From the NCBI GenBank assembly GCA_001793865.1, contig MGIS01000004.1:30916-69294 (forward strand): DNA of 38,379 bases, written 5' to 3'. Under the pieces are notes generated by a model. That model was given only the letters and a program-made list of their open reading frames with translations. It was not told the origin of the DNA and did no database searches. This DNA comes from Candidatus Wolfebacteria bacterium RIFCSPLOWO2_01_FULL_47_17b. Its GTDB lineage: Bacteria > Patescibacteriota > Minisyncoccia > UBA6257 > JAGOQP01. The translations under genes and the position numbers were made by a program. Positions 6,704-13,910 of this stretch are shown here, piece by piece; position 1 is the stretch's first letter; every line of letters starts with the position of its first letter.

Positions 6704-7186
6704 CTTGTTTTTTGTCAGGAAATTGTGCACGAGATCAAGAATCTTCCGATTCTCGTCGTTTTTGGCGCCTATAAATATCTGCTTTGCCCACTCATAACTG
6801 AACCAGCCATACCCCTCAAACTTATCCTCAATGCGCACCTGCTTCCGACGTGTTTCGGCAAGATATAAAATGACCGTTTTGTGGATTTTTTCATTGCGTT
6901 TCACAAACGTCCAATTCTCATATGCCTTGAAGTAGTCCACGAAATGAAGGTCGTTGCGCCCCAGGCCCGTTTCTTCGCGCGTTTCCCGAAGCGCCGCCGC
7001 AAAGCTCCGCTCTTCCCCTTCTATTTTACCCCGCGGGAAAGTCCATTGGTTGTGCCCACGATACAAAATCAAATACCGAATCCCGTCCGGAAGCTTTCGA
7101 AATACGATAATACCCGACGATATCTCGCGTGCGCGGGGTTTTTCTTTTTTCTGCTGTTTTAACGATTGTTGTTGATTTGAAACCAT
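6686..7186 (-). CDS. Nudix hydrolase, Ap4A-hydrolase-like
   Basis: 166 aa with a full Nudix box (GX5EX7REUXEEXGU) at residues about 54-76, so the metal-binding glutamates are intact. The preceding SSGIIVF...YLILYRG...WTFPRGKIEGEE context resembles asymmetric dinucleoside tetraphosphate (Ap4A) hydrolases, which remove stress dinucleotides, but substrate assignment within Nudix is uncertain. The N-terminal 20 residues are Gln/Lys-rich and probably disordered. It is the last gene of the minus run that includes clpC and is separated from clpC by an AT-rich inverted-repeat element. It ends inside the rplT terminator. Confidence 0.85.
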   Translation of the reverse strand: MVSNQQQSLKQQKKEKPRAREISSGIIVFRKLPDGIRYLILYRGHNQWTFPRGKIEGEERSFAAALRETREETGLGRNDLHFVDYFKAYENWTFVKRNEKIHKTVILYLAETRRKQVRIEDKFEGYGWFSYEWAKQIFIGAKNDENRKILDLVHNFLTKNKKKTPT

Positions 7187-7191
7187 ATCTC

Positions 7192-7302
7192 AAGAATTTC
7201 GAATTCTTAATTCCGAATTTTGAATCAAATTCGAATGTTTTAAATTTAGAAATTCAGTCATTTAAAATTGAATCGAAATTAGAAATTCGAAATTATAAAA
7301 TT
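7192..7302. repeat. AT-rich inverted-repeat element A (gene-less)
   Basis: The arms AATTTCGAATTCTTAATTCC... and ...GAATCGAAATTAGAAATTCGAAATT are imperfect inverted repeats of about 40 bp around a TTTAAATTTAGAAATTCAGTCATT centre. The right end runs to the clpC stop codon. It belongs to the same family as 9825-10272, 12711-12830 and 13063-13180. Confidence 0.75.
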
Positions 7303-9811
7303 ACTCTGCCACAAATTTAAACTTCCCGTCGCTGTCCAGCGTCACCTCAATACTATCACCGCGCTGAAGTTCTCCGGAGAGTATTCTTTCAGATAACACG
7401 GATTTGATCTGCGTGTCCAGTACTTTGCGCAGCGGGCGGGCTCCAAACGCTGGATCGTAGCCCAAGTGCGCCAGTTTCTCCTGCGCGGAGGCCGATATTG
7501 TAAGTTTGATCCCCTGCGCCTCGGATACCTGCCGAGAGAGCGAAACCGCCTGAAGCGAAACAATTTGAGTCAAGTCCTCCCGCGACAGCGGCTTGAATAT
7601 AATAATATCCGAAAACCGGTTGGTAAGTTCCGGACGGAAGTATTCCGAGAGGCGTTGCTTCAGCTCATCCGTAAGGCCTTCAATGCTTCCGTGCTTCTGG
7701 ACATGCTGCTGTACCAGAACCGAATGCGCGTTGGATGTGGCTATAATAATCGTATGCGTAAAATCAACCGTCCTGCCGGTGCTATCCGTCAGTCGCCCTT
7801 CATCCAACACCTGCAAAAATAAGTTTAGGATGTCCGGATGGGCTTTTTCAAACTCGTCCAGTAGAACAACGCTGTAGGGCTGATGTGAAACCGCTTCGGT
7901 AAGCTGGCCGGCGGTTTTGCCGTCGCTGGAACCGATGAAGCGCGCGACCGCTTGTTTCTCCTGATACTCACTCATATCGAAACGGATTAAAAACGACTCG
8001 GCTCCGAAATAAAGTTTTGCGAGTATTTTGGAAAGTTCGGTCTTTCCCACGCCGGTCGGCCCTATAAACAGGAACGACGAAATAGGACCCCCTTTTCTTC
8101 CAAGACCGCTCCGATATGTCCGCAGAGCTCGCGCAACCGCGACAACCGCCTCATCCTGATCGATGTACGAGGTATGGATGGTATCCTCAAGCTTGAGCAG
8201 TTCTTTGGCCTCCATGCCCGATGCCACCCGCACCGGCATATGTAGCGTGCGCTCTACCACCGCGGTCACATGCTCCGAGCGTATCAGCTTCTCGCCGCGT
8301 TGCGCGGCGTCAACCGCCGTTTCCTGCAAAAGTTCCTGCGCGCTTGAAGGAAGCGGTTTGGTGCGGATGTATTTTGCCGCGAGTCCAACCGCTCGTGTGA
8401 CAGCTGCCGTACTAATCGTAATGCGGTATTTCTTTTCAAGTATCAAAGCGGAGTACGACAGCAGACGTATCGCATCGGATTGAGAAAGCTCCTGTATCCG
8501 CAGAACCTCAAACGAATCGGCAAAAGCCGGACGAGACTCTATAAACTGCCTGAATTCCTTCGGATACGTAGCGGCCACCACGGGGAACGTGCCGCTTTTT
8601 AGTATGGGCATAAACACATCCGCCAAAGAAAGTGTGCCTTGAGCGGCGCTTTTTTCCAAAAGATGCGCATCCGGAATGTAGAGTAATATGTTTCCCGCTC
8701 GCAAGATTTCTTCGGCTATCTGTTTGAGCCGACCAGTCGAATCTTCCCCCGAAGTTCCCGAGAGCATATCCGCAAGCGAAAGCTCAACCACTCGTCGGTC
8801 ATACAGCGCGCCCGGCACCGCGTCGGTCACAATACGGTGCGCCAAATGGTACACAAGTGCTTCCTTGCCTACTCCCGACTCTCCGACCAACAACACATTC
8901 CGCTCACCCGGCCGAGACAGCACATCGACCATGCGATCGTATTCCTCTTCGTGCCCGATAAGAAACCCGCCATATCCGTCACGCACATAATCAGTCACAT
9001 CGGTCGCGTACATATCCAGTGTCGGCGTGGGACGTGAGGTGAACGATCGGTTCACGCGATGCGCCCGCGTCTGCGCGTGCCGCATCGCAAATCCGCCAAG
9101 ATATGGAGCAGTGCGTGAGCGCGTATGCGATCCGAATACCAGCGCCGCATCCACATCAGCGGCCGAAAGCGAATAGTAATCCAAAAGCCGTAAAATGCGC
9201 GGATGCGTGGTGTGCGCGAGTGCGGAAAACAGGTTCCCCACGCCGACAGCGTCTTGTCCATGCGCGGCCGCATGCGCCGCCGCGGATATGCACAGCAGCC
9301 GTATGCGCTCAATGTATGCCTCCGCAACAGGCTGAGGATCTTTATGCACGGTCTTATCAATATCCGCGGAAATCCTATCTTTGAATTCAGACGGCTTTAC
9401 TTCAAGACGCTGGAGTGAGCGCTGTACAACCCGCTCGTCCGAAAGCCGCAGAAGAAGCGCAAATTCCATATCTACCCCGCGGGTAATCGCGGATTCGTAT
9501 GCGGACAAAAGCGCCTTCAAGGACGCTCGGTCCAAACAAAGGGCAATGTTATTGTTCCGGACCCGTCCGCGCCCAAAATCCGTGAGCGAATAATGCGGAC
9601 GGCGGACGTGCACCATATAATCGACAAGCATCAAGACAAGAAGCGCTCCTAACCAATTCAGCTGTACAATATCCGAAACCAAAAACGCCGCCGCGAGACC
9701 AATACAAAAAATCAAGAATGAATACGATACCACGCGGATAACAAAACGAGAGGCCGGATGCAGTTTGAACATCCTCCTGTCAAACGTCGCGTGCTGTAAA
9801 CGGTCAATCAT
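7301..9811 (-). CDS. clpC: Membrane-anchored ClpC/ClpB-like AAA+ ATPase
   Basis: 836-aa Hsp100 unfoldase. Two membrane helices (about residues 21-42 and 50-68) come first, unlike classical ClpC, which is soluble. A Clp-N-like helical region follows (about 90-225). AAA+ domain 1 has Walker A GESGVGKE (310-317), but the Walker B region reads LLYIPDAH (377-384), with Ala in place of the catalytic Glu. Domain 2 is intact: GPTGVGKT (584-591), VVLLDEFE (648-655), RPELTNRF and sensor-2 GARPLRK. It probably unfolds substrates at the membrane; no clpP is in the window. TAAAAT lies 6 nt before the ATG. An S23-carrying repeat element lies directly upstream. Confidence 0.85.
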   Translation of the reverse strand: MIDRLQHATFDRRMFKLHPASRFVIRVVSYSFLIFCIGLAAAFLVSDIVQLNWLGALLVLMLVDYMVHVRRPHYSLTDFGRGRVRNNNIALCLDRASLKALLSAYESAITRGVDMEFALLLRLSDERVVQRSLQRLEVKPSEFKDRISADIDKTVHKDPQPVAEAYIERIRLLCISAAAHAAAHGQDAVGVGNLFSALAHTTHPRILRLLDYYSLSAADVDAALVFGSHTRSRTAPYLGGFAMRHAQTRAHRVNRSFTSRPTPTLDMYATDVTDYVRDGYGGFLIGHEEEYDRMVDVLSRPGERNVLLVGESGVGKEALVYHLAHRIVTDAVPGALYDRRVVELSLADMLSGTSGEDSTGRLKQIAEEILRAGNILLYIPDAHLLEKSAAQGTLSLADVFMPILKSGTFPVVAATYPKEFRQFIESRPAFADSFEVLRIQELSQSDAIRLLSYSALILEKKYRITISTAAVTRAVGLAAKYIRTKPLPSSAQELLQETAVDAAQRGEKLIRSEHVTAVVERTLHMPVRVASGMEAKELLKLEDTIHTSYIDQDEAVVAVARALRTYRSGLGRKGGPISSFLFIGPTGVGKTELSKILAKLYFGAESFLIRFDMSEYQEKQAVARFIGSSDGKTAGQLTEAVSHQPYSVVLLDEFEKAHPDILNLFLQVLDEGRLTDSTGRTVDFTHTIIIATSNAHSVLVQQHVQKHGSIEGLTDELKQRLSEYFRPELTNRFSDIIIFKPLSREDLTQIVSLQAVSLSRQVSEAQGIKLTISASAQEKLAHLGYDPAFGARPLRKVLDTQIKSVLSERILSGELQRGDSIEVTLDSDGKFKFVAE

Positions 9812-9824
9812 GGTAAAATTTTAA

Positions 9825-10272
9825 ATTCATAATTTCGAATTTCGATTCAAATTCTAATTTCTTAATGTTGAAACAATTTTCCCAAATATAAGTGTTAATT
9901 CATGTGTTTCCTTCCACAAACGTCTCATTTCTTCCTTCTTGTTCGGCACACACTGCGCCATCATCCTAAGCCAATACTGTGTTTCCTGAGCTTCCTTCTT
10001 GCAGATAAATATCTTATTCTTAAAGTCTTTCTTTGAACTGGCGGCATTCGCTTCCATATAGTTTGCTCCAATACTGGTTCCAGAGCGAATGAGTTGATTG
10101 ATGATTGGTCTGGTAATCGTGTCCTGCGGAATGCCTCTGCAAAATGCAATAATGTGTTCGCCAAATAGAGACGTACGCTCTTCAAGATTATATTTTGTAT
10201 TTGACAGCCTGTCTTTCATAATTCAATAATTTAAAATTGATTCGAAAATCGAAATTCGAAATTAGAAATTAG
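9825..10272. mobile_element. AT-rich inverted-repeat element B carrying the S23 gene
   Basis: The left arm (9826-9873, AATTTCGAATTTCGATTCAAATTC...GAAAC) and right arm (10222-10272, CAATAATTTAAAATTGATTCG...GAAATTAGAAATTAG) match the left and right halves of the gene-less elements. The S23 gene sits at the centre. The last residues of the protein (STLRN) are coded by the arm itself. The element fits tightly between the stop of the 111-aa membrane gene (10277) and clpC (9811). Confidence 0.65.
9854..10219 (-). CDS. Four-helix-bundle protein of the S23 (23S rRNA intervening-sequence) family
   Basis: 121 aa, the usual family length. It is all helical, with the family pattern of ERTSLFGEHIIAFCR, RPIINQLIRSGTSIGANYMEA, KKDFKNKIFICKKEAQETQYWLRMM and a final LTLIFGKIVSTL. 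The family was first found inside intervening sequences of 23S rRNA genes; its biochemical role is unknown, though related bundles (Avd) bind nucleic acid. Here it is not in an rRNA gene but at the centre of an AT-rich inverted-repeat element of which gene-less copies exist nearby, which suggests a mobile unit. It has no convincing ribosome site. Confidence 0.9.
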   Translation of the reverse strand: MKDRLSNTKYNLEERTSLFGEHIIAFCRGIPQDTITRPIINQLIRSGTSIGANYMEANAASSKKDFKNKIFICKKEAQETQYWLRMMAQCVPNKKEEMRRLWKETHELTLIFGKIVSTLRN

Positions 10273-10276
10273 ATCA

Positions 10277-10612
10277 TCATCCTCGAACCGCCTGAATTAT
10301 AAGGTATGCAGGAATAGCCAACCATATCAAAAAAACGAGGCAGATAACGGAACTCAAGATGATGATGAATACTCCCCCTACGCCCAGCCGCAGCAACCGA
10401 AACAAAAATCCCAGCACGTAACCGGTAATGTTGCGCTCCTGGTACAGCGGCTTGAACAAAAACCGGAGGTTTACCCGCATACCAAACGCACGGTCTATGC
10501 GCCTCCATACGCCCAAAAGCTTGCCGTACGCGAACAGCGCCCCGTCACGGTACCAATGCACAAAAAACGCCCAGATGCGGAATATAAGTAATTTAAGGAG
10601 ATAGATGAACAT
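10277..10612 (-). CDS. Multi-pass membrane protein, 111 aa, unknown function
   Basis: One hydrophobic N-terminal helix (about residues 2-19), a basic amphipathic middle (RRIDRAFGMRVNLRFLFKPLYQERN) and a long hydrophobic C-terminal part (about 63-108) that could form two helices. No family recognised. It lies upstream of the membrane-anchored clpC on the same strand, separated only by the S23 element, so a link with ClpC at the membrane is possible but is inference. The first 27 codons are duplicated at 11681-11760, upstream of the HTH gene, which indicates that the HTH gene was inserted in front of this one. TATAAT at the 3' end of the HTH gene may now serve as its promoter. Confidence 0.75.
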   Translation of the reverse strand: MFIYLLKLLIFRIWAFFVHWYRDGALFAYGKLLGVWRRIDRAFGMRVNLRFLFKPLYQERNITGYVLGFLFRLLRLGVGGVFIIILSSVICLVFLIWLAIPAYLIIQAVRG

Positions 10613-10614
10613 GA
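10533..10614. repeat. 82-bp direct repeat, copy 1
   Basis: Matches 11681-11762 with only two differences (10544 G/A, 10605 A/G). It covers the 5' end of the 111-aa membrane protein gene including its ATG. Confidence 0.95.
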
Positions 10615-10630
10615 AATGCTATGGTCTTTA

Positions 10631-11611
10631 TTATATCTCACTTATTATTTCAAATCCGCTAAAACTGCCCGTTATCGCTAAACCAACGACTTTTTTCGCC
10701 ACCTTTTGTTTCTTTATTTTTTGCGCAGTTTCGTTCAAAGTCGAACCCGACCCAAGAGCATCATCAATTAAAAGCAGAGAATTAAAAGATCGCGTATCGT
10801 TCACCATAATGGTGCTTCGAGCATTCTCTACACGATCGGGCAATTTTGTAAGCGTTTTTTGAGGCACCACGATAGGCGTTTTTACCTTGACCAATGAAAT
10901 ATTCGGAGATGAAAGATTCAGTTGCCGCTCGAGTTCTTTCATAAGCTGGACTTCACGCTTTACCGTTGGAGGAATAAAGCCAACCGCGTCAACGATAAAC
11001 TTTTTCATAAGCATATTGACAACTGGCTTTACGCGTACAGCAAGTTCACGCATAAGACTTCTGTTTTGACTTTGCTTCGCGTACAAAAGCAATTGTCCAA
11101 GCTTTGTTTTGCCAAAACGCTCAATACTGTAAAAATCGAGATAAAAAATCTTATCAAGGTACACCGAATCAAAAGTATGTTTGAGCTTATACATGCCGTC
11201 AATAAGTCCATTTTTCTTATATGCTTCATATTTTCTGAGTGTACGTTCGTATTCAACTGCCGTTTTCAGTATCGGCAGATGCTGCTTCTCGCACCAATAC
11301 GCAAATCCTTCCACGCCTTCTTTTTGTTCACCCGCGGGCGTAATGATCAAATAATGTTCCTCTATCACTTTCCTAAGATGATTAGGAATTACATCGCCTT
11401 GCGCTTGTTCTTTTTCTTTTTGCACAAGGTAAAAAACCCTTGGCGGCTTTCCAATCTTATACACTTTTCCCTCCGCAAGAAGATTGTTCAACTGCTTCCG
11501 AACTGCCCGATCGGTAATATTAAGCGCTCGAGCAAGTTCATTGCCTGATGCCTGACCTTTGTCTTCTATATATTTTAGTATCCTTTGGGAAGTTTTCGGT
11601 ATAGCGTCCAT
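10631..11611 (-). CDS. Winged-helix regulator with C-terminal phosphoribosyltransferase-like motif
   Basis: 326 aa from ATG 11611. An N-terminal winged-helix domain (about residues 5-60: TSQRILKYIEDKGQASGNELARALN, then AVRKQLNNLLAEGKVYKIG) is followed by a long helical middle and a C-terminal PRPP-binding-like motif LLLIDDALGSGSTLNET, as in ComF/PRTase-fold proteins. It may be a ligand-sensing transcription factor or a DNA-linked PRTase; substrate unknown. The start at M4 of the longer frame is chosen because TGATAGTAT ends 7 nt before it. A perfect 13-bp inverted repeat covers the -35 region, consistent with self-repression. The gene is flanked by an 82-bp direct repeat, so it looks inserted. 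Confidence 0.75.
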   Translation of the reverse strand: MDAIPKTSQRILKYIEDKGQASGNELARALNITDRAVRKQLNNLLAEGKVYKIGKPPRVFYLVQKEKEQAQGDVIPNHLRKVIEEHYLIITPAGEQKEGVEGFAYWCEKQHLPILKTAVEYERTLRKYEAYKKNGLIDGMYKLKHTFDSVYLDKIFYLDFYSIERFGKTKLGQLLLYAKQSQNRSLMRELAVRVKPVVNMLMKKFIVDAVGFIPPTVKREVQLMKELERQLNLSSPNISLVKVKTPIVVPQKTLTKLPDRVENARSTIMVNDTRSFNSLLLIDDALGSGSTLNETAQKIKKQKVAKKVVGLAITGSFSGFEIISEI

Positions 11612-11624
11612 ACAAAACATACTA
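11612..11624 (-). promoter_or_regulatory. Extended -10 box of the HTH/PRTase gene
   Basis: TGA-TAGTAT (TAGTAT at 11624-11619) is followed by 7 nt and the ATG at 11611: a leaderless arrangement with TGN extension. Confidence 0.6.
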
Positions 11625-11636
11625 TCACAAATTTAT

Positions 11637-11671
11637 AAAAGTTCCTAGTGTATTAGGAACTAGGAACTTTT
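11637..11671. promoter_or_regulatory. Perfect 13-bp inverted repeat, likely operator (or hairpin)
   Basis: AAAAGTTCCTAGT (11637-11649) and ACTAGGAACTTTT (11659-11671) around 9 bases; the loop itself gives a second TTCCTA...TAGGAA pair. It overlaps the -35 position of the winged-helix gene at 10631-11611. It could also act as a terminator-like hairpin for transcripts from trxB. Confidence 0.65.
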
Positions 11672-11760
11672 CTCATATAAAACAGCGCCCCATCACGGTA
11701 CCAATGCACAAAAAACGCCCAGATGCGGAATATAAGTAATTTAAGGAGATAGGTGAACAT
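11653..11760 (-). pseudogene. Truncated copy of the 111-aa membrane protein gene
   Basis: ATG 11760 opens a frame of 35 codons whose first 27 match the intact gene (MFTYLLKLLIFRIWAFFVHW against MFIYLL...), then diverges at the repeat border and stops inside the inverted repeat. It is a remnant or by-product of the event that placed the HTH/PRTase gene here. Confidence 0.75.
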
Positions 11761-11762
11761 GA
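11681..11762. repeat. 82-bp direct repeat, copy 2
   Basis: 80 of 82 bases equal 10533-10614. With copy 1 it brackets the winged-helix/PRTase gene. It lies 24 bp from the trxB stop. Confidence 0.95.
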
Positions 11763-11785
11763 GCGTATACGCTCATTGTACACGA

Positions 11786-12703
11786 CTACAGATTTTTTTG
11801 AAGTGTCTCGTAAATATTGAGTACGGCTTTGATGCCATCACCTATAGAGGTATTGATTTGCTTATAGGAAATGTCGGTAATGTCTCCCGCCGCCCACACG
11901 CCCTGCGCCGACGTCTGCATCGTACGCGGGTCCACCACAATGTGCTTGGAATCGGATAGGGTAAGTGTTTTTTCGAACAGTTCCGTATTGGGCATCTGTC
12001 CGATTTCTACGAATGCCCCCTGCGCTTCCACAAATTGCTCTTCATCCGATCCGAGTGCCGAATAATATACCTTTTCCATAAATTCGCTTCCCGCGAATCT
12101 GCTTACCGTCACACTACGATGCACATGTACCTTCTCTTCTTTGAAAATACGCTCCTGATAGATGGGATCACCTTTGAGTTCGCCGCGGACAAGTAGATGA
12201 ATCTCGGTCGCGTACGGCAAAAGATCCACCACCGCCTCAAGTCCCGCGTTGCCTCCGCCAATCACCGCCGCCTTTTTATTTTTCATAAGCGGAGCATCAC
12301 ACAAGGAGCAAAAGAACACCCCCTTGCCCTCGTACTGCTTTTCACCCGGTACGTTAAGCCGCTTATACCTACTGCCTATGGCAACAAGCACCGCCCGTGC
12401 CTCATATTGGTTCTTTTTTGAATCGGTCACACGCCAAAGATCGCCCTGTTGCTCCAGCGCTTCTACGGTAACACCCACCTTGATTTCAATATCCTCCTGC
12501 AAGCGAAGTTGAGCCTCCAGCACCCGAGCAAATTCCACGCCCGATATGCTGTTATGGCCTATGAAGTTTTCGATCATCGCCGAATCAACCGATTGCCCCC
12601 CGAACTCCTTGGTCAAAAGAAGCGTTTTCATACGCTTACGCGCGGCATATACGCCCGCGCCTATAGCCGCAGGCCCGCCTCCGAGGATGATTAGATCAAA
12701 CAT
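11786..12703 (-). CDS. trxB: Thioredoxin reductase (FAD/NADPH)
   Basis: 305-aa low-molecular-weight thioredoxin reductase, reducing thioredoxin or glutaredoxin-like partners with NADPH. It has FAD motif GGGPAAIGAG (8-17), redox CSLC (132-135; the usual form is CATC), the NADPH motif GGGNAGLEA (149-157) and the C-terminal FAD motif WAAGDITD. Full family length. It lies downstream of the glutaredoxin and DsbA-like genes on the same strand, forming a thiol-redox group. The ATG sits at the centre of a perfect 18-bp palindrome (12695-12712). No ribosome site is seen. Confidence 0.93.
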   Translation of the reverse strand: MFDLIILGGGPAAIGAGVYAARKRMKTLLLTKEFGGQSVDSAMIENFIGHNSISGVEFARVLEAQLRLQEDIEIKVGVTVEALEQQGDLWRVTDSKKNQYEARAVLVAIGSRYKRLNVPGEKQYEGKGVFFCSLCDAPLMKNKKAAVIGGGNAGLEAVVDLLPYATEIHLLVRGELKGDPIYQERIFKEEKVHVHRSVTVSRFAGSEFMEKVYYSALGSDEEQFVEAQGAFVEIGQMPNTELFEKTLTLSDSKHIVVDPRTMQTSAQGVWAAGDITDISYKQINTSIGDGIKAVLNIYETLQKNL

Positions 12704-12712
12704 ATGTTTGAT
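12695..12712. promoter_or_regulatory. Perfect 18-bp palindrome centred on the trxB start codon
   Basis: ATCAAACATATGTTTGAT; the minus-strand ATG is at 12703-12701. It might be an operator or a start-blocking hairpin. The half over codons 1-3 is also constrained by coding, so chance is possible. Confidence 0.45.
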
Positions 12713-12830
12713 AAATTACGAATTTCTAATTTCGAGTTTCGATTCAAATTCTAATGTTTTAATTTCGAAACTTCAATCATTCAAAATTGATTCGAAATTT
12801 ATAATTTAAAATTAAAAATTTGAAATTCTT
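12711..12830. repeat. AT-rich inverted-repeat element C (gene-less)
   Basis: AATTTCTAATTTCGAG...GATTCAAATTCTAATGTTTTAATTTCGAAACTTCAATCATTCAAAATTGATTCG...: the left half matches the left arm of the S23 element up to GAAAC, and the right half matches its right arm from CAAT(C/A)ATT onward. It fills the trxB-glutaredoxin gap. Confidence 0.75.
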
Positions 12831-13060
12831 CATTGCAAATGAAGAATTTCATCAATGGATCCTCTATCAAACCCCACAATAATCGTGCCATCGATATCTA
12901 TCACGGGCACGCCCATCTGGCCGGACTTTTTAATCATGTCAGCGGCCGCGGCATCATCCTGCTCCACATTAATGTCTTTGTACTCCACGTTGTGCTGAGT
13001 AAAATAATCTTTTGCCATTTTGCAGTACGGACAGTGTGTTGTTGAGTAAATTGTTACCAT
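12830..13060 (-). CDS. Glutaredoxin-like protein (NrdH/Grx family)
   Basis: 76 aa, a single thioredoxin-fold domain. The active site CPYC is at residues 10-13 (MVTIYSTTHCPYCKMAKDYF). A cis-Pro segment (GVPVIDIDG) and the GFDRGSIDEIL C-terminal helix follow. It is reduced either by glutathione or directly by thioredoxin reductase; the adjacent trxB and the absence of glutathione genes here favour the latter. It is flanked on both sides by gene-less AT-rich elements C and D in the same orientation. Confidence 0.9.
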   Translation of the reverse strand: MVTIYSTTHCPYCKMAKDYFTQHNVEYKDINVEQDDAAAADMIKKSGQMGVPVIDIDGTIIVGFDRGSIDEILHLQ

Positions 13061-13062
13061 AT

Positions 13063-13180
13063 TAAAATTAATTATAAATTTCTAATTTCTAATTTCGATT
13101 CAATTTCCAAAGTATTAATTTCGAAACTTCACTCACTCAAAATTGATTCGAAATTCATACTTCGTAATTCGAGATTCCAA
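13063..13180. repeat. AT-rich inverted-repeat element D (gene-less)
   Basis: Very close to element C: TCTAATTTCGATTCAA, TATTAATTTCGAAACTTC, ACTCAAAATTGATTCGAAATT in the same order. It fills the gap between the glutaredoxin and DsbA-like genes. Confidence 0.75.
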
Positions 13181-13182
13181 TC

Positions 13183-13893
13183 CTATTTAATCAAATTTGC
13201 ATATTCTTCAAGATCGAATGGATTGGCCACCTTCGTTCCATTCACGAACACGGTTGGTGTCGAGACTCGCGCGCCCATCGCCGCCTCCGCGTCGTTGGAA
13301 TATGCTTCTAATACATTTTTTATCCGATCGCTTGCGATACATGCATTGAACACCCCCTTATCAAGCCCGATGGCCTCTGCCGTGCCTGCAAAAAAAGCAT
13401 CACTTAAGTTCCCGGAGTTTTCGGGATTTCCTCCGTCAGCGGCTTCTATGCGCTCCGCCTCGTAAATCGCATCGTGCATCGCCACATACTTCCCTTGTTC
13501 TTTGGCACATTCGGCCGCTGTTGCCGCACGCACAGATTCAGCCCCAAGAAAGGTAAGCGCCTTGTAGACCAACTTCGCCTTACCCGAATCTATATACAAT
13601 TCGCGCAGCTGCGGTTCCGTCTCAGTTGAAAAAAGTTCACAGTACGGACACTGGAAATCCAAAAATTCCACAATAGTGTTCGGAGCCTGCGGATCCCCGA
13701 GCACCGGTGCCTCGCCTATCTCCAAACCCCCACCCGCCACAATAGGTTCATTGGTTCCGCCGCCACGATTTCCCTGTCCTGCCCATATGGAACCGCCGAT
13801 AATAAGGGCGGCAACAACAATAGCTGAAACGATTATAATGGTATTACTGTCAACTTTCGCCGCGTTTGAACTTTGCATTTGTGTAATTCGCAT
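13183..13893 (-). CDS. DsbA-like thiol:disulfide oxidoreductase, membrane-anchored
   Basis: 236 aa. An N-terminal membrane helix (about residues 18-37) is followed by a Gly-rich linker, then a thioredoxin-fold domain with a DsbA helical insertion. The active site CPYC is at 82-85 (FLDFQCPYCELF) and the cis-Pro loop STPTVFVNG at 211-219. It should act outside the membrane, introducing or shuffling disulfides in exported proteins. It is the first of three thiol-redox genes (then glutaredoxin, trxB). Its ATG is only 17 bp from the divergent sugar-transferase ATG, so both promoters overlap the opposite gene. TATACT lies 10 nt before the start. Confidence 0.9.
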   Translation of the reverse strand: MRITQMQSSNAAKVDSNTIIIVSAIVVAALIIGGSIWAGQGNRGGGTNEPIVAGGGLEIGEAPVLGDPQAPNTIVEFLDFQCPYCELFSTETEPQLRELYIDSGKAKLVYKALTFLGAESVRAATAAECAKEQGKYVAMHDAIYEAERIEAADGGNPENSGNLSDAFFAGTAEAIGLDKGVFNACIASDRIKNVLEAYSNDAEAAMGARVSTPTVFVNGTKVANPFDLEEYANLIK

Positions 13894-13910
13894 TGTAACC
13901 TGAAGTATAA

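Noticed and set aside
7301-9811. Large antisense frames within clpC and other genes
   Set aside because: They mirror codon structure of the true genes, have no recognisable domains or start signals and were treated as shadows.
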